A stretch of DNA of 64,000 nt from Chitinophaga parva (GTDB lineage: Bacteria; Bacteroidota; Bacteroidia; Chitinophagales; Chitinophagaceae): contig NZ_QCYK01000001.1 in assembly GCF_003071345.1 (NCBI RefSeq), positions 1,674,001 to 1,738,000 on the forward strand, written 5' to 3'. The position numbers and the translations under genes were made by a program. The notes beneath the pieces were generated by a model. It was given only the letters and a program-made list of their open reading frames with translations, did not search any database and had not been told where the DNA came from. Shown here piece by piece: positions 1-10,526 of the stretch. The first letter of the stretch is position 1, and each line of letters begins with the position of its first letter.

Positions 1-2
1 CC

Positions 3-3000
3 AAGCAATACACCGTGTACGAGAAAGTGGGCGACCAATACTACCGCTATCCCACCATCCTCAGCTTTGATGACTATTACAAACTGCAGTCGGAAAGCGA
101 CATGGATGACTACTGGCAAACCCGCTCCGGCTCCCTCAGTAACCTGAACCAGCGCGGCAGCGGCCCCACCCTGTACAAGAGCAACAGCCTCTTTGACCGC
201 GTGTTTGGCGGCAATAAGGTGGACATCCGCCCCCAGGGCAACGTGGACCTCACCTTTGGCTACCAGGGACAGAACATCAAGAACCCGGTGCTGGTGGAAC
301 AGGCCCGTAAGAACGGCACGTTCAACTTTGACATGAACATCAACATGAACGTGACCGGCCGTATCGGGGACAAGCTGAAGATCATCACTAATTATAACAC
401 CCAGGCCAATTTCGACTTCCAGAACCAGATCAAACTGGAGTACACCGGTTATGATGATGAGATCATCAAAAAGATCGAGGCGGGTAACGTAAGCTTCCCG
501 CTCAGAAGCTCCCTGATAGCCGGGGTGCAATCCCTGTTTGGGGTAAAGACCCAGTTGCAGTTTGGCCGCCTCACCGTGACCAGCGTGCTTTCCAACCAGA
601 AATCGCAGAAACAGAACCTGCTGGTGAACGGGGGTGCACAACAACAGGACTTCACCATCACGGCAGACCAGTATGAAGACAACCGCCACTTCCTCATGGC
701 CCAGTTCTTCCGCGACACGTTTAACTACGCCATGTCCAACCTGCCGCTCATCCGCTCCCAGGCAAACATTACCCGCCTGGAAGTGTGGGTGACCAACAAG
801 ACCGGTGCCACCACCAACGCCCGCGACATAGTAGCCCTGGCCGACCTGGCGGAGTACAAGCCGTATAACAACAACGTGCATGCCCTTACGGCCAGCAAGG
901 TACCCAACAATGGTACGAACGACCTTTACTCCAATCTTTACAACGATCCTGCTACCCGCAACACCGGTACCGTGGTAAGCCGCCTGCTGGCCATGGGCCT
1001 GGTACCCACGCAGGATTTTGAAAAAACATATGCCCATAAGCTCGACTCTACACAATACACTTTCAATAAGCAATTAGGTTTCATCTCCCTGGCACAGCAA
1101 CTACAGCCGGACGAAGTATTGGGCGTAGCCTACCAGTATACTTACAACGGGCGCGTGTACCAGGTGGGTGAATTTTCCCAGGACGTGCCACCAGACCAGA
1201 ACGATGCGGCTAATTCCCGCATCCTTTTCCTGAAAATGCTGAAGGCCACCTCCGCCCGCCCCCAGCTGCCCATCTGGGACCTGATGATGAAGAACATTTA
1301 CTCCACCGGGGCCTATGGCCTTACCCAGGCAGACTTCAAGCTGGATGTGTACTATAACGATCCCGGTGGTGAAGGCCGCGTGCCCAGCTACAAGCGTTAC
1401 TTCCCGGACGCGGTAGGCCAGTATTCCGGCGCCCCCCTGATCACGGTGCTGAACCTGGACCGCCTTAACTCCCAGAACGATCCCCAGCCCGATGGGGTGT
1501 TTGACTACGTGGAAGGCTATACGGTAAATTCACAGACCGGTAAGATCATGTTCCCCCAGCTGGAACCTTTTGCCCAGGGCGTGCGCCCGGCCTTTGGGGG
1601 CAATGCTACCCTGGAAAAGCAATATATGTACTCGCAGCTGTACGATTCAATCAAGGTGATCGCCCAGCAGTTTCCCCAGCTGAACCGCTACGTGCTGAAA
1701 GGCTCCTTCAAATCCACGGTGAGCAACAAGATCAGCCTCAATGCGCTGAACGTGCCGCAAGGCTCCGTGACCATCACGGCCGGTGGCCAGGTGCTGCGTG
1801 AAAACGTGGATTATATCATTGATTATAACCTGGGCCAGGTGACCATCCTGAACCAGGGCATTCTCAGTTCAGGTATGCCCGTGAACGTGCAGTTTGAGAA
1901 CAATGCCCTGTTTGGACAGCAGGTACGCAACTACTTCGGTACCCGCTTTGATTACCTGGTCAATGATAAACTGAGCCTGGGAGGTACCATTGTGCGCATG
2001 AGCGAAAGACCGTACTACCAGAAGGTGAACTACGGGGACGACCCGATCAAAAATACCGTGGTAGGCCTGGATGGTAACTATAGCTCCGACTGGAAAGGCC
2101 TGACCCGCTGGCTGGACAAGCTGCCCAACTACAGCACCACCACCATGTCGCACATCAACATGACCGGGGAGGTGGCCCGCCTGTTCCCCGGCCACAATAA
2201 ACTGGTGAATGCCAGTGGCAGCAAACAAGGGCAGGTGTACATTGACGATTTTGAAGGCGCCCAGAGCAACTATGACCTGAAATTTCCGGCCACCGCCTGG
2301 AGCCTGGCCTCTACACCGGCCGGCGCACAGGACGCCAATGGCGCCATCATGTTTCCCGAAGCTGCCATGGACAACTCCCTGGACTATGGCAAGAACAGGG
2401 CATTGCTGGCGTGGTACACCATTGAGCCCACCCTGCAGATCCCCAACTCTCCCGGACTGCCGTCTAACATTACAAAGGACGACCAGTCTGACCCGCGTAC
2501 CCGCCTGGTGTACCAGCAGGAGGTATTCCCCAACCGCAGCACAGACTTTGGCCAGGCACAGCTCAGCACCCTTGACCTGGCGTATTATCCAAAGGAAAGA
2601 GGCCCGTATAACTATGAGTACAATCAGGCGCAGATCAATGCCAACGGTACGCTTACCCACCCGGAAAAACGCTGGGCCGGTATCATGCGCGCCGTGGATA
2701 ACTCTGACTTTGAAACGGCCAATATTGAATACATCGAGTTCTGGATGCAGGATCCTTTTAACTCCAAGACCAACCAGGCCGGCGGCCAGCTGTATTTCAA
2801 CCTGGGCAACGTGTCTGAAGACGTGCTGAAAGACTCCCACAAGTTCTTCGAAAACGGTATGCCCATCCCGTCGCAGAACCCCACCCAGCTGGATTCTACG
2901 GTCTGGGGCCGCATTCCCCGCTACCAGCAGCAGATCACCCAGGCATTTGACAATGACCCGGCTATCCGCGCCTGGCAGGATATCGGTTATGATGGTTTGC

Positions 3001-6000
3001 GCTCCGACTATGAAGGCACTTACCGCAAGGGTTACCTGGACACGCTGCGCATTAACTTTGGCGCAAACTCCCTGATCTACCAGGAAGCAGTGGCCGATGC
3101 CTCTAACGATGACTACCATAATTACCGTGGTGATGATTACGACCGGGAAAAGCTGAACATCCTGCAGCGTTACAAACGTTACAGCATGCCGGAAGGCAAC
3201 TCTCCCGTGAGCACCTCCGGTTCCCAGTACTCTTCTGCGGCTACCAACATCCCGGAAAGCGAGGACCTGAACCATGATAACACCATGAACGAAACGGAGG
3301 AGTATTTCTCTTACCGCGTGAACCTGCATCCAAAGATGCGCGTGGGTTACGACTACGTGGTGGACTCCATCCTGGTAAACCCGCAGCTGGCCAACGGTAC
3401 CACCGCGCCGGAAGTATGGTACCAGTTTAAAATTCCCATTGCCCAGTACGACCAGCGCGTAGGGGAGATCCCGGACTTTAAGTCCATCCGCTTCATGCGT
3501 ATGTTCATGACCGGTTTCCAGGACTCCACCGTACTGCGTTTTGCAAAACTGGACCTGGTGCGCAACCAATGGCGCCAGTATGAATACCAACTGAAACCCG
3601 GCGACCCGGTGCCTGTACAACCCGGCACTAACTTCAACCTCACCGCGGTGAACATTGAAGAGAACAGCAGCCGTTCCCCCATCCGCTACGTGCTGCCCCC
3701 CGGCATTCAACGCCAGAACACTATTAGTACGAACAATACCACGCTGCTGCTGAATGAGCAGTCCTTGTCTGTGCAGGTGTGTAACCTGAAAGACGGAGAC
3801 TCCCGCGCCATTTACAAGAACCTGAGCATGGACCTGCGCCAGTACAAGAACCTGCAGATGTTCATCCACGCAGAAGCGGTGAATGATCCGAACTCCCTGC
3901 AGAGCAAACAACTGAACGCTGTGATCCGCCTGGGTAGCGACTTTGTGGGCAACTATTATGAATACAAGATCCCCCTCACGGTGACACCGTTTGGCGCCGT
4001 GCTGGATAAGGACATCTGGCCGGAGGCCAATAACCTGGACGTAGTGCTGACCAAGTTCAGTGACCTGAAACTGAAACGCAATATGGCAGGCGTATCGCCC
4101 CTTACACCCTACACGATGGTGGACAGTACTACGGGCAATGCGATCAGTGTGGTAGGTAACCCCAGCCTGGGCGATGTGAAGAGCATCATGATCAGCATTG
4201 AAAATCCCGCGGATGATGGCGTGGCCAAATGCGCAGAAGTATGGTTTGATGAGCTGCGCCTCACCGGCCTGGATGAAAAAGGCGGTTATGGCGCCGTGGC
4301 CCGCATGGACGTGCAGCTGGCAGACCTGGGTACCTTATCCGTGTCCGGCAATATGCACACCGCCGGTTTTGGTGCGGTAGACCAGAAGGTGAATGAGCGC
4401 TTCCGCGATAATTATACCCAGTACGATGCTGCCACCAACCTGGACCTGGGTAAACTGCTGCCCAAGAAAGCAGGCCTGGTGATCCCCGTATATGCCGGTT
4501 ACTCACAGGCCATCAGCCGCCCGGAATACGATCCGTACGACCTGGATATTAAATTGAAGACCAAGCTGAAAATGGCCACCACCAAGCAAATGCGGGACTC
4601 CATCAAAGCGCAGGCAGAAGACTTTACCTCCATCACCAGTTTAAACTTTACCAACGTACGCAAGCTGAACAAGTCCGGCAAGAAACTGAAACTCTGGTCG
4701 CTGGAGAACTTTGACTTCAACTACTCTTTCTCCCAGACCAACCGGCATAACCCACTGGTACAAAGTGATGTGCTTACGCGCAACCGGGGCGGCTTTGGCT
4801 ACAACTATGCCACCTCGCCCAAGTTTATTACGCCCTTCCGTAAGCTGATCAAGAGCAAGTCGCACTGGCTGGCCTTACTGAAGGACTTTAACGTGAACTA
4901 CAAGCCGTCCCTCATCAGCTTCCGCATAGACCTGACCCGCCAGTTTGGGGCTACCCGCATCCGCAATGTGGGCAGCAACTTCCTGCTGCAGGAAACATAC
5001 AACAAGTTCTTCACCTTTGACCGTTACTACTCCCTGAAGTGGGACATCACCCACAGCATCAACATCGACTTCATGGCGGTGAACAATGCCCGCGTGGATG
5101 AGCCGGACGGGCGCCTGAACACGGCTGCCAAGAAAGACAGCCTGTGGAAAAACCTGCTGCACTTTGGGCGTACCACTAATTACTACCAGACCATCACCGC
5201 CACTTACACTTTGCCCACGCAGAAGTTCCCGGCGCTCACCTGGACCAACATTACGCTGAACTATAACAGCCAGTACCGCTGGAATGCCGCGTCCCGCCTG
5301 GCCATAGAGCAGGGGAACGCCATTGAGAACGCACATACCATCAATGTAACCGGTGAGTTCAAGTTGGATGACCTGTATAATAAATCCAAATGGCTGCGCA
5401 AGTTCAATATCAGGGGCAGCTCATCCAGCAGTAATAACAACCGCCCGATGAACGGCAGCCAGGCCAATAACAAGAAACAGCAGGAAGCCGTCCCTGCAGA
5501 CGATGGCCTGAACAAAGCCCTGAAAGCAGCTATGCACATTGTAATGGCATTGAAGCGCATTAATGTAAGCTATTCTGAAAATGCCGCCACCGTGCTGCCG
5601 GGGTATATGGACAGTACCAAGGTGCTGGGCATGCACTGGGCCACCATGGCGCCGGGTGTAGGCTTTGTGCTGGGAGCACAGCCGGGGGACAAATGGCTGC
5701 ACGACTTTGCCAACCGGGGTCTTATCACACACGATACCACTTTCAACCTCCAGTTCCAGCAGCAATTTACCCGCGACCTGAAGATCCAGGCCACCCTGGA
5801 GCCGGCCCGTGACCTGCGCATTGACCTGAACCTCACGCGCATGTTCACCAAAACCCACTCCGAGTTATTCAAGGATACCTCCGGCTTCAGCACTTACGTG
5901 GGCCTTAACCCGTATGATGCCGGTGGGTTTGACGTGTCTTACATTGGTATTAAAACCCTGTTTGGATCTATCAATAAGCAGAACGGGATGTCGCGTACAT

Positions 6001-6956
6001 TCCAGAACTTCCAGGACTACCGCACCATCATTTCCAACCGCCTGTACATCCAGAACCCGTATTCCAAGTATGCGCCCCAGCCCGGCCAGCCCAACGACCC
6101 GGCTTACAAGTATGGCTATGGCCGCTATGCGCAGGATGTACTGATCCCGGCCTTCCTGGCGGCTTACACGGGCAAAGACCCGCAGAAAGTAGGCCTGCTG
6201 AATGATAACGGCGTTTCCAACGTGAAGAGCAACCCATTCAGCAGCATTAAATCCCTGCCCAACTGGGGCATCACTTACAGCGGCCTGGCCCGCCTGGAAC
6301 CGTTCAAGAACTTCATGACCAACTTCACGATCACCCACCGCTATACGGGTGACCTGAACATGAGCTCTTTCAACACGGCCCTCAATTATGCGGACCCCCG
6401 TATCCTGGGGTACCCCGGCTTCATTGACTCCGTGTCCGGCAACTACATCCCGTACTACCTGGTGCCCAACCTTACGCTCACCGAGGCCTTTGACCCGCTG
6501 CTGCGCCTGGATGGTACCTTTATTAATAACGTAGGCGCCAGCATCGGCTTCAAGAAGAGCCGCTCCCTGAGCCTCAGCCTCATTGACTACCAGCTTACGG
6601 AAATACGCAGTACTACCTTTGAACTGTCTGGCAGCTACCGCGTGCGCGGCCTGGTGCTGCCCTTCGTGGTGGGCAAGAATGGTTCCCACAAGCTGCAGAA
6701 TGACCTGAACTTCCGGCTGGACATGAGCCTGCGCGACGATAAAACGGTGAATAACCGCCTGGATGCAGACCTGGTGATCCCCACCAGTGGCCAGAAGGTG
6801 ATCCAGGTCTCGCCCTCGATAGACTACATCGTGAACAACCGCCTGAACCTCCGCTTCTTCTACGATCGAAGACAGACCATCCCCGTCATCTCCACGTCGT
6901 ACCCGATCACCACTACAAGCGGTGGGTTAACGTTGCGGTTTATGCTACAGCAGTAG
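3..6956 (+). CDS. sprA: T9SS outer-membrane translocon SprA (5' partial)
   Basis: The reading frame is open from the left edge, so the N-terminus lies outside the window; 2317 codons remain. SprA (Sov in Porphyromonas) is the giant outer-membrane beta-barrel through which type IX cargo leaves the periplasm. The visible N-terminal part has the family's conserved block with GQNIKNP, FDMNINMNVTG and GDKLKIITNYNT (about residues 80-135). Long runs of alternating aromatic and polar residues suitable for barrel strands follow, and the protein ends in a strand-like segment with a terminal FMLQQ. The length fits the family at about 2400 residues, so only around 100 residues seem to be missing. A strong terminator follows, so the gene probably ends its own transcript. 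The family call is secure. Confidence 0.96.
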   Translation, partial: KQYTVYEKVGDQYYRYPTILSFDDYYKLQSESDMDDYWQTRSGSLSNLNQRGSGPTLYKSNSLFDRVFGGNKVDIRPQGNVDLTFGYQGQNIKNPVLVEQARKNGTFNFDMNINMNVTGRIGDKLKIITNYNTQANFDFQNQIKLEYTGYDDEIIKKIEAGNVSFPLRSSLIAGVQSLFGVKTQLQFGRLTVTSVLSNQKSQKQNLLVNGGAQQQDFTITADQYEDNRHFLMAQFFRDTFNYAMSNLPLIRSQANITRLEVWVTNKTGATTNARDIVALADLAEYKPYNNNVHALTASKVPNNGTNDLYSNLYNDPATRNTGTVVSRLLAMGLVPTQDFEKTYAHKLDSTQYTFNKQLGFISLAQQLQPDEVLGVAYQYTYNGRVYQVGEFSQDVPPDQNDAANSRILFLKMLKATSARPQLPIWDLMMKNIYSTGAYGLTQADFKLDVYYNDPGGEGRVPSYKRYFPDAVGQYSGAPLITVLNLDRLNSQNDPQPDGVFDYVEGYTVNSQTGKIMFPQLEPFAQGVRPAFGGNATLEKQYMYSQLYDSIKVIAQQFPQLNRYVLKGSFKSTVSNKISLNALNVPQGSVTITAGGQVLRENVDYIIDYNLGQVTILNQGILSSGMPVNVQFENNALFGQQVRNYFGTRFDYLVNDKLSLGGTIVRMSERPYYQKVNYGDDPIKNTVVGLDGNYSSDWKGLTRWLDKLPNYSTTTMSHINMTGEVARLFPGHNKLVNASGSKQGQVYIDDFEGAQSNYDLKFPATAWSLASTPAGAQDANGAIMFPEAAMDNSLDYGKNRALLAWYTIEPTLQIPNSPGLPSNITKDDQSDPRTRLVYQQEVFPNRSTDFGQAQLSTLDLAYYPKERGPYNYEYNQAQINANGTLTHPEKRWAGIMRAVDNSDFETANIEYIEFWMQDPFNSKTNQAGGQLYFNLGNVSEDVLKDSHKFFENGMPIPSQNPTQLDSTVWGRIPRYQQQITQAFDNDPAIRAWQDIGYDGLRSDYEGTYRKGYLDTLRINFGANSLIYQEAVADASNDDYHNYRGDDYDREKLNILQRYKRYSMPEGNSPVSTSGSQYSSAATNIPESEDLNHDNTMNETEEYFSYRVNLHPKMRVGYDYVVDSILVNPQLANGTTAPEVWYQFKIPIAQYDQRVGEIPDFKSIRFMRMFMTGFQDSTVLRFAKLDLVRNQWRQYEYQLKPGDPVPVQPGTNFNLTAVNIEENSSRSPIRYVLPPGIQRQNTISTNNTTLLLNEQSLSVQVCNLKDGDSRAIYKNLSMDLRQYKNLQMFIHAEAVNDPNSLQSKQLNAVIRLGSDFVGNYYEYKIPLTVTPFGAVLDKDIWPEANNLDVVLTKFSDLKLKRNMAGVSPLTPYTMVDSTTGNAISVVGNPSLGDVKSIMISIENPADDGVAKCAEVWFDELRLTGLDEKGGYGAVARMDVQLADLGTLSVSGNMHTAGFGAVDQKVNERFRDNYTQYDAATNLDLGKLLPKKAGLVIPVYAGYSQAISRPEYDPYDLDIKLKTKLKMATTKQMRDSIKAQAEDFTSITSLNFTNVRKLNKSGKKLKLWSLENFDFNYSFSQTNRHNPLVQSDVLTRNRGGFGYNYATSPKFITPFRKLIKSKSHWLALLKDFNVNYKPSLISFRIDLTRQFGATRIRNVGSNFLLQETYNKFFTFDRYYSLKWDITHSINIDFMAVNNARVDEPDGRLNTAAKKDSLWKNLLHFGRTTNYYQTITATYTLPTQKFPALTWTNITLNYNSQYRWNAASRLAIEQGNAIENAHTINVTGEFKLDDLYNKSKWLRKFNIRGSSSSSNNNRPMNGSQANNKKQQEAVPADDGLNKALKAAMHIVMALKRINVSYSENAATVLPGYMDSTKVLGMHWATMAPGVGFVLGAQPGDKWLHDFANRGLITHDTTFNLQFQQQFTRDLKIQATLEPARDLRIDLNLTRMFTKTHSELFKDTSGFSTYVGLNPYDAGGFDVSYIGIKTLFGSINKQNGMSRTFQNFQDYRTIISNRLYIQNPYSKYAPQPGQPNDPAYKYGYGRYAQDVLIPAFLAAYTGKDPQKVGLLNDNGVSNVKSNPFSSIKSLPNWGITYSGLARLEPFKNFMTNFTITHRYTGDLNMSSFNTALNYADPRILGYPGFIDSVSGNYIPYYLVPNLTLTEAFDPLLRLDGTFINNVGASIGFKKSRSLSLSLIDYQLTEIRSTTFELSGSYRVRGLVLPFVVGKNGSHKLQNDLNFRLDMSLRDDKTVNNRLDADLVIPTSGQKVIQVSPSIDYIVNNRLNLRFFYDRRQTIPVISTSYPITTTSGGLTLRFMLQQ

Positions 6957-6964
6957 GGGAGGGG

Positions 6965-6999
6965 GATTTCCAACAAACAATTTCCAACACCAGGAAATC
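6965..6999. repeat. Heptad repeat with short inverted end (TTTCCAA type)
   Basis: Eight bases after the sprA stop, TTTCCAA-CAAACAA-TTTCCAA runs in 7-bp register, and GGAAATC downstream complements GATTTCC at the start. The same motif appears in the opposite orientation before hpt at about 57.7 kb. The pattern is seen directly; its function is unknown. Confidence 0.6.
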
Positions 7000-7030
7000 A
7001 CAATCTCAAAGTTTCTATCTTTAAAATACA

Positions 7031-7067
7031 GGTCCCGCGCCAGTTGCCTGCGCGGGACTTTTGTTTT
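7031..7067 (+). terminator. Rho-independent terminator of sprA
   Basis: A perfect 9-bp GC-rich stem (GTCCCGCGC / GCGCGGGAC) with a 9-nt loop is followed by TTTTGTTTT. Confidence 0.9.
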
Positions 7068-7140
7068 ACAATAAATTAATATGCAACATTACCCTCGCGG
7101 TCCGGGTCTTCCGATTGTCATGCTTTAAACCAGCCGCATG

Positions 7141-7168
7141 TTGGTTTGCAGAATTATCCTTACATTTG
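7141..7168 (+). promoter_or_regulatory. Bacteroidota promoter for guaB
   Basis: The -7 box TACATTTG at 7161-7168 matches TAnnTTTG, and a TTG 17 bp upstream can serve as the -33 element. It leaves a leader of about 30 nt before the guaB ATG. Confidence 0.6.
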
Positions 7169-7203
7169 CGTGCAATTATTTTTTAACTGACAAATAGTTG
7201 CGC

Positions 7204-8676
7204 ATGCCTGGAGAAAACAAGTCAAAATTCGTAGCAGACGGCCTTACCTTCGATGATGTATTGTTAGTGCCCGCCTACTCCGAAGTCCTGCCCCGAGAAG
7301 TAGACATCACCACCCAACTTACCAGAAATATAAGACTGAATATCCCGATGGTCTCCGCGGCCATGGATACCGTAACGGAAGCTACGCTGGCCATTGCACT
7401 GGCGCGCCAGGGCGGTATCGGTATGCTGCACAAGAACATGAGCATCGAGAAGCAGGCGGAATTGGTACGCAAGGTGAAACGCAGCGAGAGCGGCATGATC
7501 CTGGACCCGGTGACCCTGCGCACGGATGCTACCATTGCCCAGGCGCAGAAAGCCATGCGGGATAACGGGATTGGCGGTATTCCCATCGTAGATAATAACG
7601 GTAAGCTGGTGGGCATTCTCACCAACCGTGACCTGCGCTTTGAGAAAGACCAGAGCCGCCTGGTGAGCGACGCGATGACCCGGGAAAACCTGGTAACCGC
7701 ACCCGAAGGCACCAGCCTGAAACAGGCAGAAAGCATCCTCCAGGAATACAAGATCGAAAAGCTGCCGGTGGTAGATAAATCCGGCAAACTCATAGGCCTC
7801 ATCACTTACCGCGATATCCTCCAGACCACCAGCTACCCTAATGCAGTGAAAGACGGCTACGGCCGCCTGCTGGTAGGCGCAGCCCTGGGCATCACCGCCG
7901 ATGTGCTGGACCGTGCACAGGCCCTTCTCAATGTAGGGGTGGACGTAGTAGGGCTGGACAGTGCACATGGTCACTCCCTGGGTGTACTGGAATGTGTGCG
8001 CAAACTCAAAAAAGCATTCCCGAAACTGGACGTAATAGCCGGCAACGTAGCTACGGCTGATGGCGCCCGCGCCCTGGCAGATGCCGGTGCCGACGCTGTG
8101 AAAGTAGGGGTAGGCCCCGGTTCCATCTGTACTACCCGCGTGGTAACAGGCGCCGGCTTCCCCCAGCTCTCCGCCATCATGAACGCAGCTGATGCCCTGC
8201 GCGGCACCGGCATCCCCGTGATTGCAGATGGTGGTATCCGCTACACCGGTGATATGGTAAAAGCCCTGGTAGCAGGCGCTTCCACCGTTATGGCCGGCTC
8301 CATCTTTGCCGGTGTGGAAGAAAGCCCCGGGGAAACTATCATCTACGAAGGCCGTAAGTTCAAATCCTACCGCGGCATGGGCTCCATTGAGGCCATGGCA
8401 GAAGGTAGCAAGGACCGTTACTTCCAGGATGTGGAAGCCGATATCAAGAAGCTGGTACCGGAAGGCATTGTAGGCCGTGTGCCTTACAAAGGTTACCTCG
8501 CTGAAGTGGTTCAGCAGTTTGTAGGTGGCCTCCGGGCTGGTATGGGCTACAGTGGTTCCAAAGACATTGCTACCCTGCAGCAGGCCCAGTTTGTGAAGAT
8601 CACCGCCGCTACCGTGAAGGAAAACCACCCCCATGATGTGGTGATCACCAAAGAGGCGCCCAACTACAGCCGCTAA
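7204..8676 (+). CDS. guaB: IMP dehydrogenase
   Basis: Oxidises IMP to XMP with NAD+, the committed step of GTP synthesis in the cytoplasm. The 490-residue protein has the standard layout: N-terminal half of the TIM barrel, two CBS domains inserted at about residues 95-210 ([17 protein letters not shown]), then the catalytic loop GPGSICTTR with the active-site cysteine near residue 309, and the IMP-binding segment with [11 protein letters not shown]. The ATG at 7204 is chosen over an in-frame TTG two codons earlier because other IMP dehydrogenases start just before the [11 protein letters not shown] block. It is flanked by terminators and is probably monocistronic. Confidence 0.97.
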   Translation: MPGENKSKFVADGLTFDDVLLVPAYSEVLPREVDITTQLTRNIRLNIPMVSAAMDTVTEATLAIALARQGGIGMLHKNMSIEKQAELVRKVKRSESGMILDPVTLRTDATIAQAQKAMRDNGIGGIPIVDNNGKLVGILTNRDLRFEKDQSRLVSDAMTRENLVTAPEGTSLKQAESILQEYKIEKLPVVDKSGKLIGLITYRDILQTTSYPNAVKDGYGRLLVGAALGITADVLDRAQALLNVGVDVVGLDSAHGHSLGVLECVRKLKKAFPKLDVIAGNVATADGARALADAGADAVKVGVGPGSICTTRVVTGAGFPQLSAIMNAADALRGTGIPVIADGGIRYTGDMVKALVAGASTVMAGSIFAGVEESPGETIIYEGRKFKSYRGMGSIEAMAEGSKDRYFQDVEADIKKLVPEGIVGRVPYKGYLAEVVQQFVGGLRAGMGYSGSKDIATLQQAQFVKITAATVKENHPHDVVITKEAPNYSR

Positions 8677-8710
8677 GCAACATCATTTCCAGGCTACAAA
8701 TAATATGCGG

Positions 8711-8747
8711 TCCCGCATGGCTTTGCCTTGCGGGATTTGTATTTATA
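8711..8747 (+). terminator. Terminator after guaB
   Basis: An 11-bp stem (TCCCGCATGGC / GCCTTGCGGGA, one mismatch) with a TTT loop is followed by TTTGTATTTATAT. Confidence 0.75.
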
Positions 8748-8822
8748 TATCGAAAAAACCTGTATCCGATGTCTTAACCGGAATTTGTTCAGGCATGGAA
8801 TGGTTTTTCGGATTTAGGCCAT

Positions 8823-8830
8823 TACTTTTG
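8823..8830 (+). promoter_or_regulatory. -7 box abutting lnt start
   Basis: TACTTTTG matches TAnnTTTG and lies 4 nt before the ATG, so the mRNA would have almost no leader. No clear -33 box is visible. Confidence 0.5.
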
Positions 8831-8834
8831 AAAT

Positions 8835-10526
8835 ATGTCATCCCGTTTTCGCTATTTACTGCTTAGTATCCTGGCCGGTATTTTACTTTGGCTGGCCTGG
8901 CCCAGCTCACCCGGTACGGTATTCATTTTTGTAGCCCTCACTCCCTTACTCTGGCTGGCAGACCAGGTAAAGAACAAAAAGGCTTACTGGGCCTGGATGT
9001 TACTGGCATTCACCATTTTTAACGTGGGTACCACCTGGTGGGTGGGCAATACCACGGTGCCCGCCAGCGGCGTGTTCGCCAATTTATTTACCGCCCTGCT
9101 CATGACCATCCCGTTCACTTCTTTTTACGGCGTCCGCAAGCGCCTGGGACGGAACTGGGGCTATGTAGCCCTGGTGGTATACTGGATGACGTTTGAATAC
9201 GTAAACCTCACCTGGGAATTTGCGTGGCCCTGGCTCAGCCTGGGCAACGCGATGGCCATGCACCCGGATTGGGTACAGTGGTACGAATTTACCGGGGTGG
9301 GCGGCGGCACACTTTGGATATTGGTAGTGAATATCATGCTCTATGAATGTTGGCGCGGGCTGCCTGAAATAGATATGAAGTATCTAAAACCCATCCTGGG
9401 CCGCCTGTGGAAACCCGCTGTGGTACTGTTTGTGGTGCCTTTTGTGGTGAATATGGCCGCGACCTTTAAGTATACCCCGCCAGTGAAAGCAAGCGGCGTA
9501 GAGGTAGTGATCGTACAGCCGAACGTGGATCCCTATGGCAAATTTGGTCCCAATGAAGAGGATGATCAACTCAATAACCTGCTGCAGCTCAGCGCACAGC
9601 AGGTAACACCCAATACCCGCTACATCATCTGGCCGGAAACGGCTATCCTCAACGGGCAGATCGCGGAAGAAAGCACGCTGCCATTCAACCCGGTGGTGCA
9701 GCGTATCGTGGCATTCCTGAAGCAGCATGCCCCGGGTGCAAAACTTGTCACGGGCGCCACTACCTGGAAGCTATACCCGCCCAATGCGGTGGACGTGCCT
9801 TATACGGCACAGCAGCTTCCGCCGGATGGCATCCGCGGGGATTATTTTAACGCAGCCATCCAGGTGGATACCGCCGGCCAGGTGCAGGCTTACCACAAAA
9901 GCAAGCTGGTACCGGGGGTGGAGATCATTCCTTACGTAAGATACCTGCCCTTCATGTCCACCTTTGCCCTGGATATGGGCGGCGCCGCCGGCGGATGTGG
10001 GCTTACGCCGGGCGTAACATTAATGACAGGCCGTGTTAAACTTCCGGGCACATCCGCTGGTCAAAAGGCAGCTGTGGCGCCGGTGGTGTGTTATGAATCG
10101 GTGTTTGGGGAATACATGGCCCGCCAGGTAAGGGAAGGCGCAGATTTTCTGGTGATCATGACCAACGATGGATGGTGGGGCAATACCGAAGGCTATCGGC
10201 AGCATTTCAACTATGCAAGGCTAAGGGCCATTGAAACCCGCCACTGGATTGCGCGCAGCGCTAACACCGGCATTTCCGCCTTTATCAGCCCCAAAGGAGA
10301 AGTAGTTGATCCACAACCTTATTGGAAAGCAGCCGTGATCAAAAACAACGTAACATTCAGCAACACCAGAACGTTGTATGTGCGGTGGGGCGATTACCTC
10401 TACAAAGCCGCAGCCATCTTTTGTATCTTACTGATTATTTACCGCAGTTACCTGCGATTTACCAAACGGCCCGTTTATGTGGAAGAACATCAACCAAAAC
10501 AAAGCAAAAGGAGCGTATTGGGATGA
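8835..10526 (+). CDS. lnt: Apolipoprotein N-acyltransferase
   Basis: Transfers an acyl chain from phospholipid to the N-terminal cysteine of lipoproteins in the inner membrane. Several hydrophobic helices fill the first 210 residues. A periplasmic nitrilase-fold domain follows, with the expected triad: Glu268 in WPETAI, Lys355 in the HKSKLVPG segment and Cys419 in VVCYESVFGEY. A last membrane helix lies near residues 520-540. At 563 residues it is slightly longer than the E. coli enzyme. The 3' end overlaps the next gene by 50 bp. The lipoproteins encoded at 16.7 and 19.3 kb would be typical substrates. Confidence 0.95.
   Translation: MSSRFRYLLLSILAGILLWLAWPSSPGTVFIFVALTPLLWLADQVKNKKAYWAWMLLAFTIFNVGTTWWVGNTTVPASGVFANLFTALLMTIPFTSFYGVRKRLGRNWGYVALVVYWMTFEYVNLTWEFAWPWLSLGNAMAMHPDWVQWYEFTGVGGGTLWILVVNIMLYECWRGLPEIDMKYLKPILGRLWKPAVVLFVVPFVVNMAATFKYTPPVKASGVEVVIVQPNVDPYGKFGPNEEDDQLNNLLQLSAQQVTPNTRYIIWPETAILNGQIAEESTLPFNPVVQRIVAFLKQHAPGAKLVTGATTWKLYPPNAVDVPYTAQQLPPDGIRGDYFNAAIQVDTAGQVQAYHKSKLVPGVEIIPYVRYLPFMSTFALDMGGAAGGCGLTPGVTLMTGRVKLPGTSAGQKAAVAPVVCYESVFGEYMARQVREGADFLVIMTNDGWWGNTEGYRQHFNYARLRAIETRHWIARSANTGISAFISPKGEVVDPQPYWKAAVIKNNVTFSNTRTLYVRWGDYLYKAAAIFCILLIIYRSYLRFTKRPVYVEEHQPKQSKRSVLG

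Noticed and set aside
1869..3911. Long open frame antisense to sprA (680 codons)
   Set aside because: It mirrors the codon pattern of sprA, is rich in Val, His and Gln, and shows no domain. Similar antisense frames cover guaB, the PorE-like gene, pckA and recG, and are by-products of codon bias.
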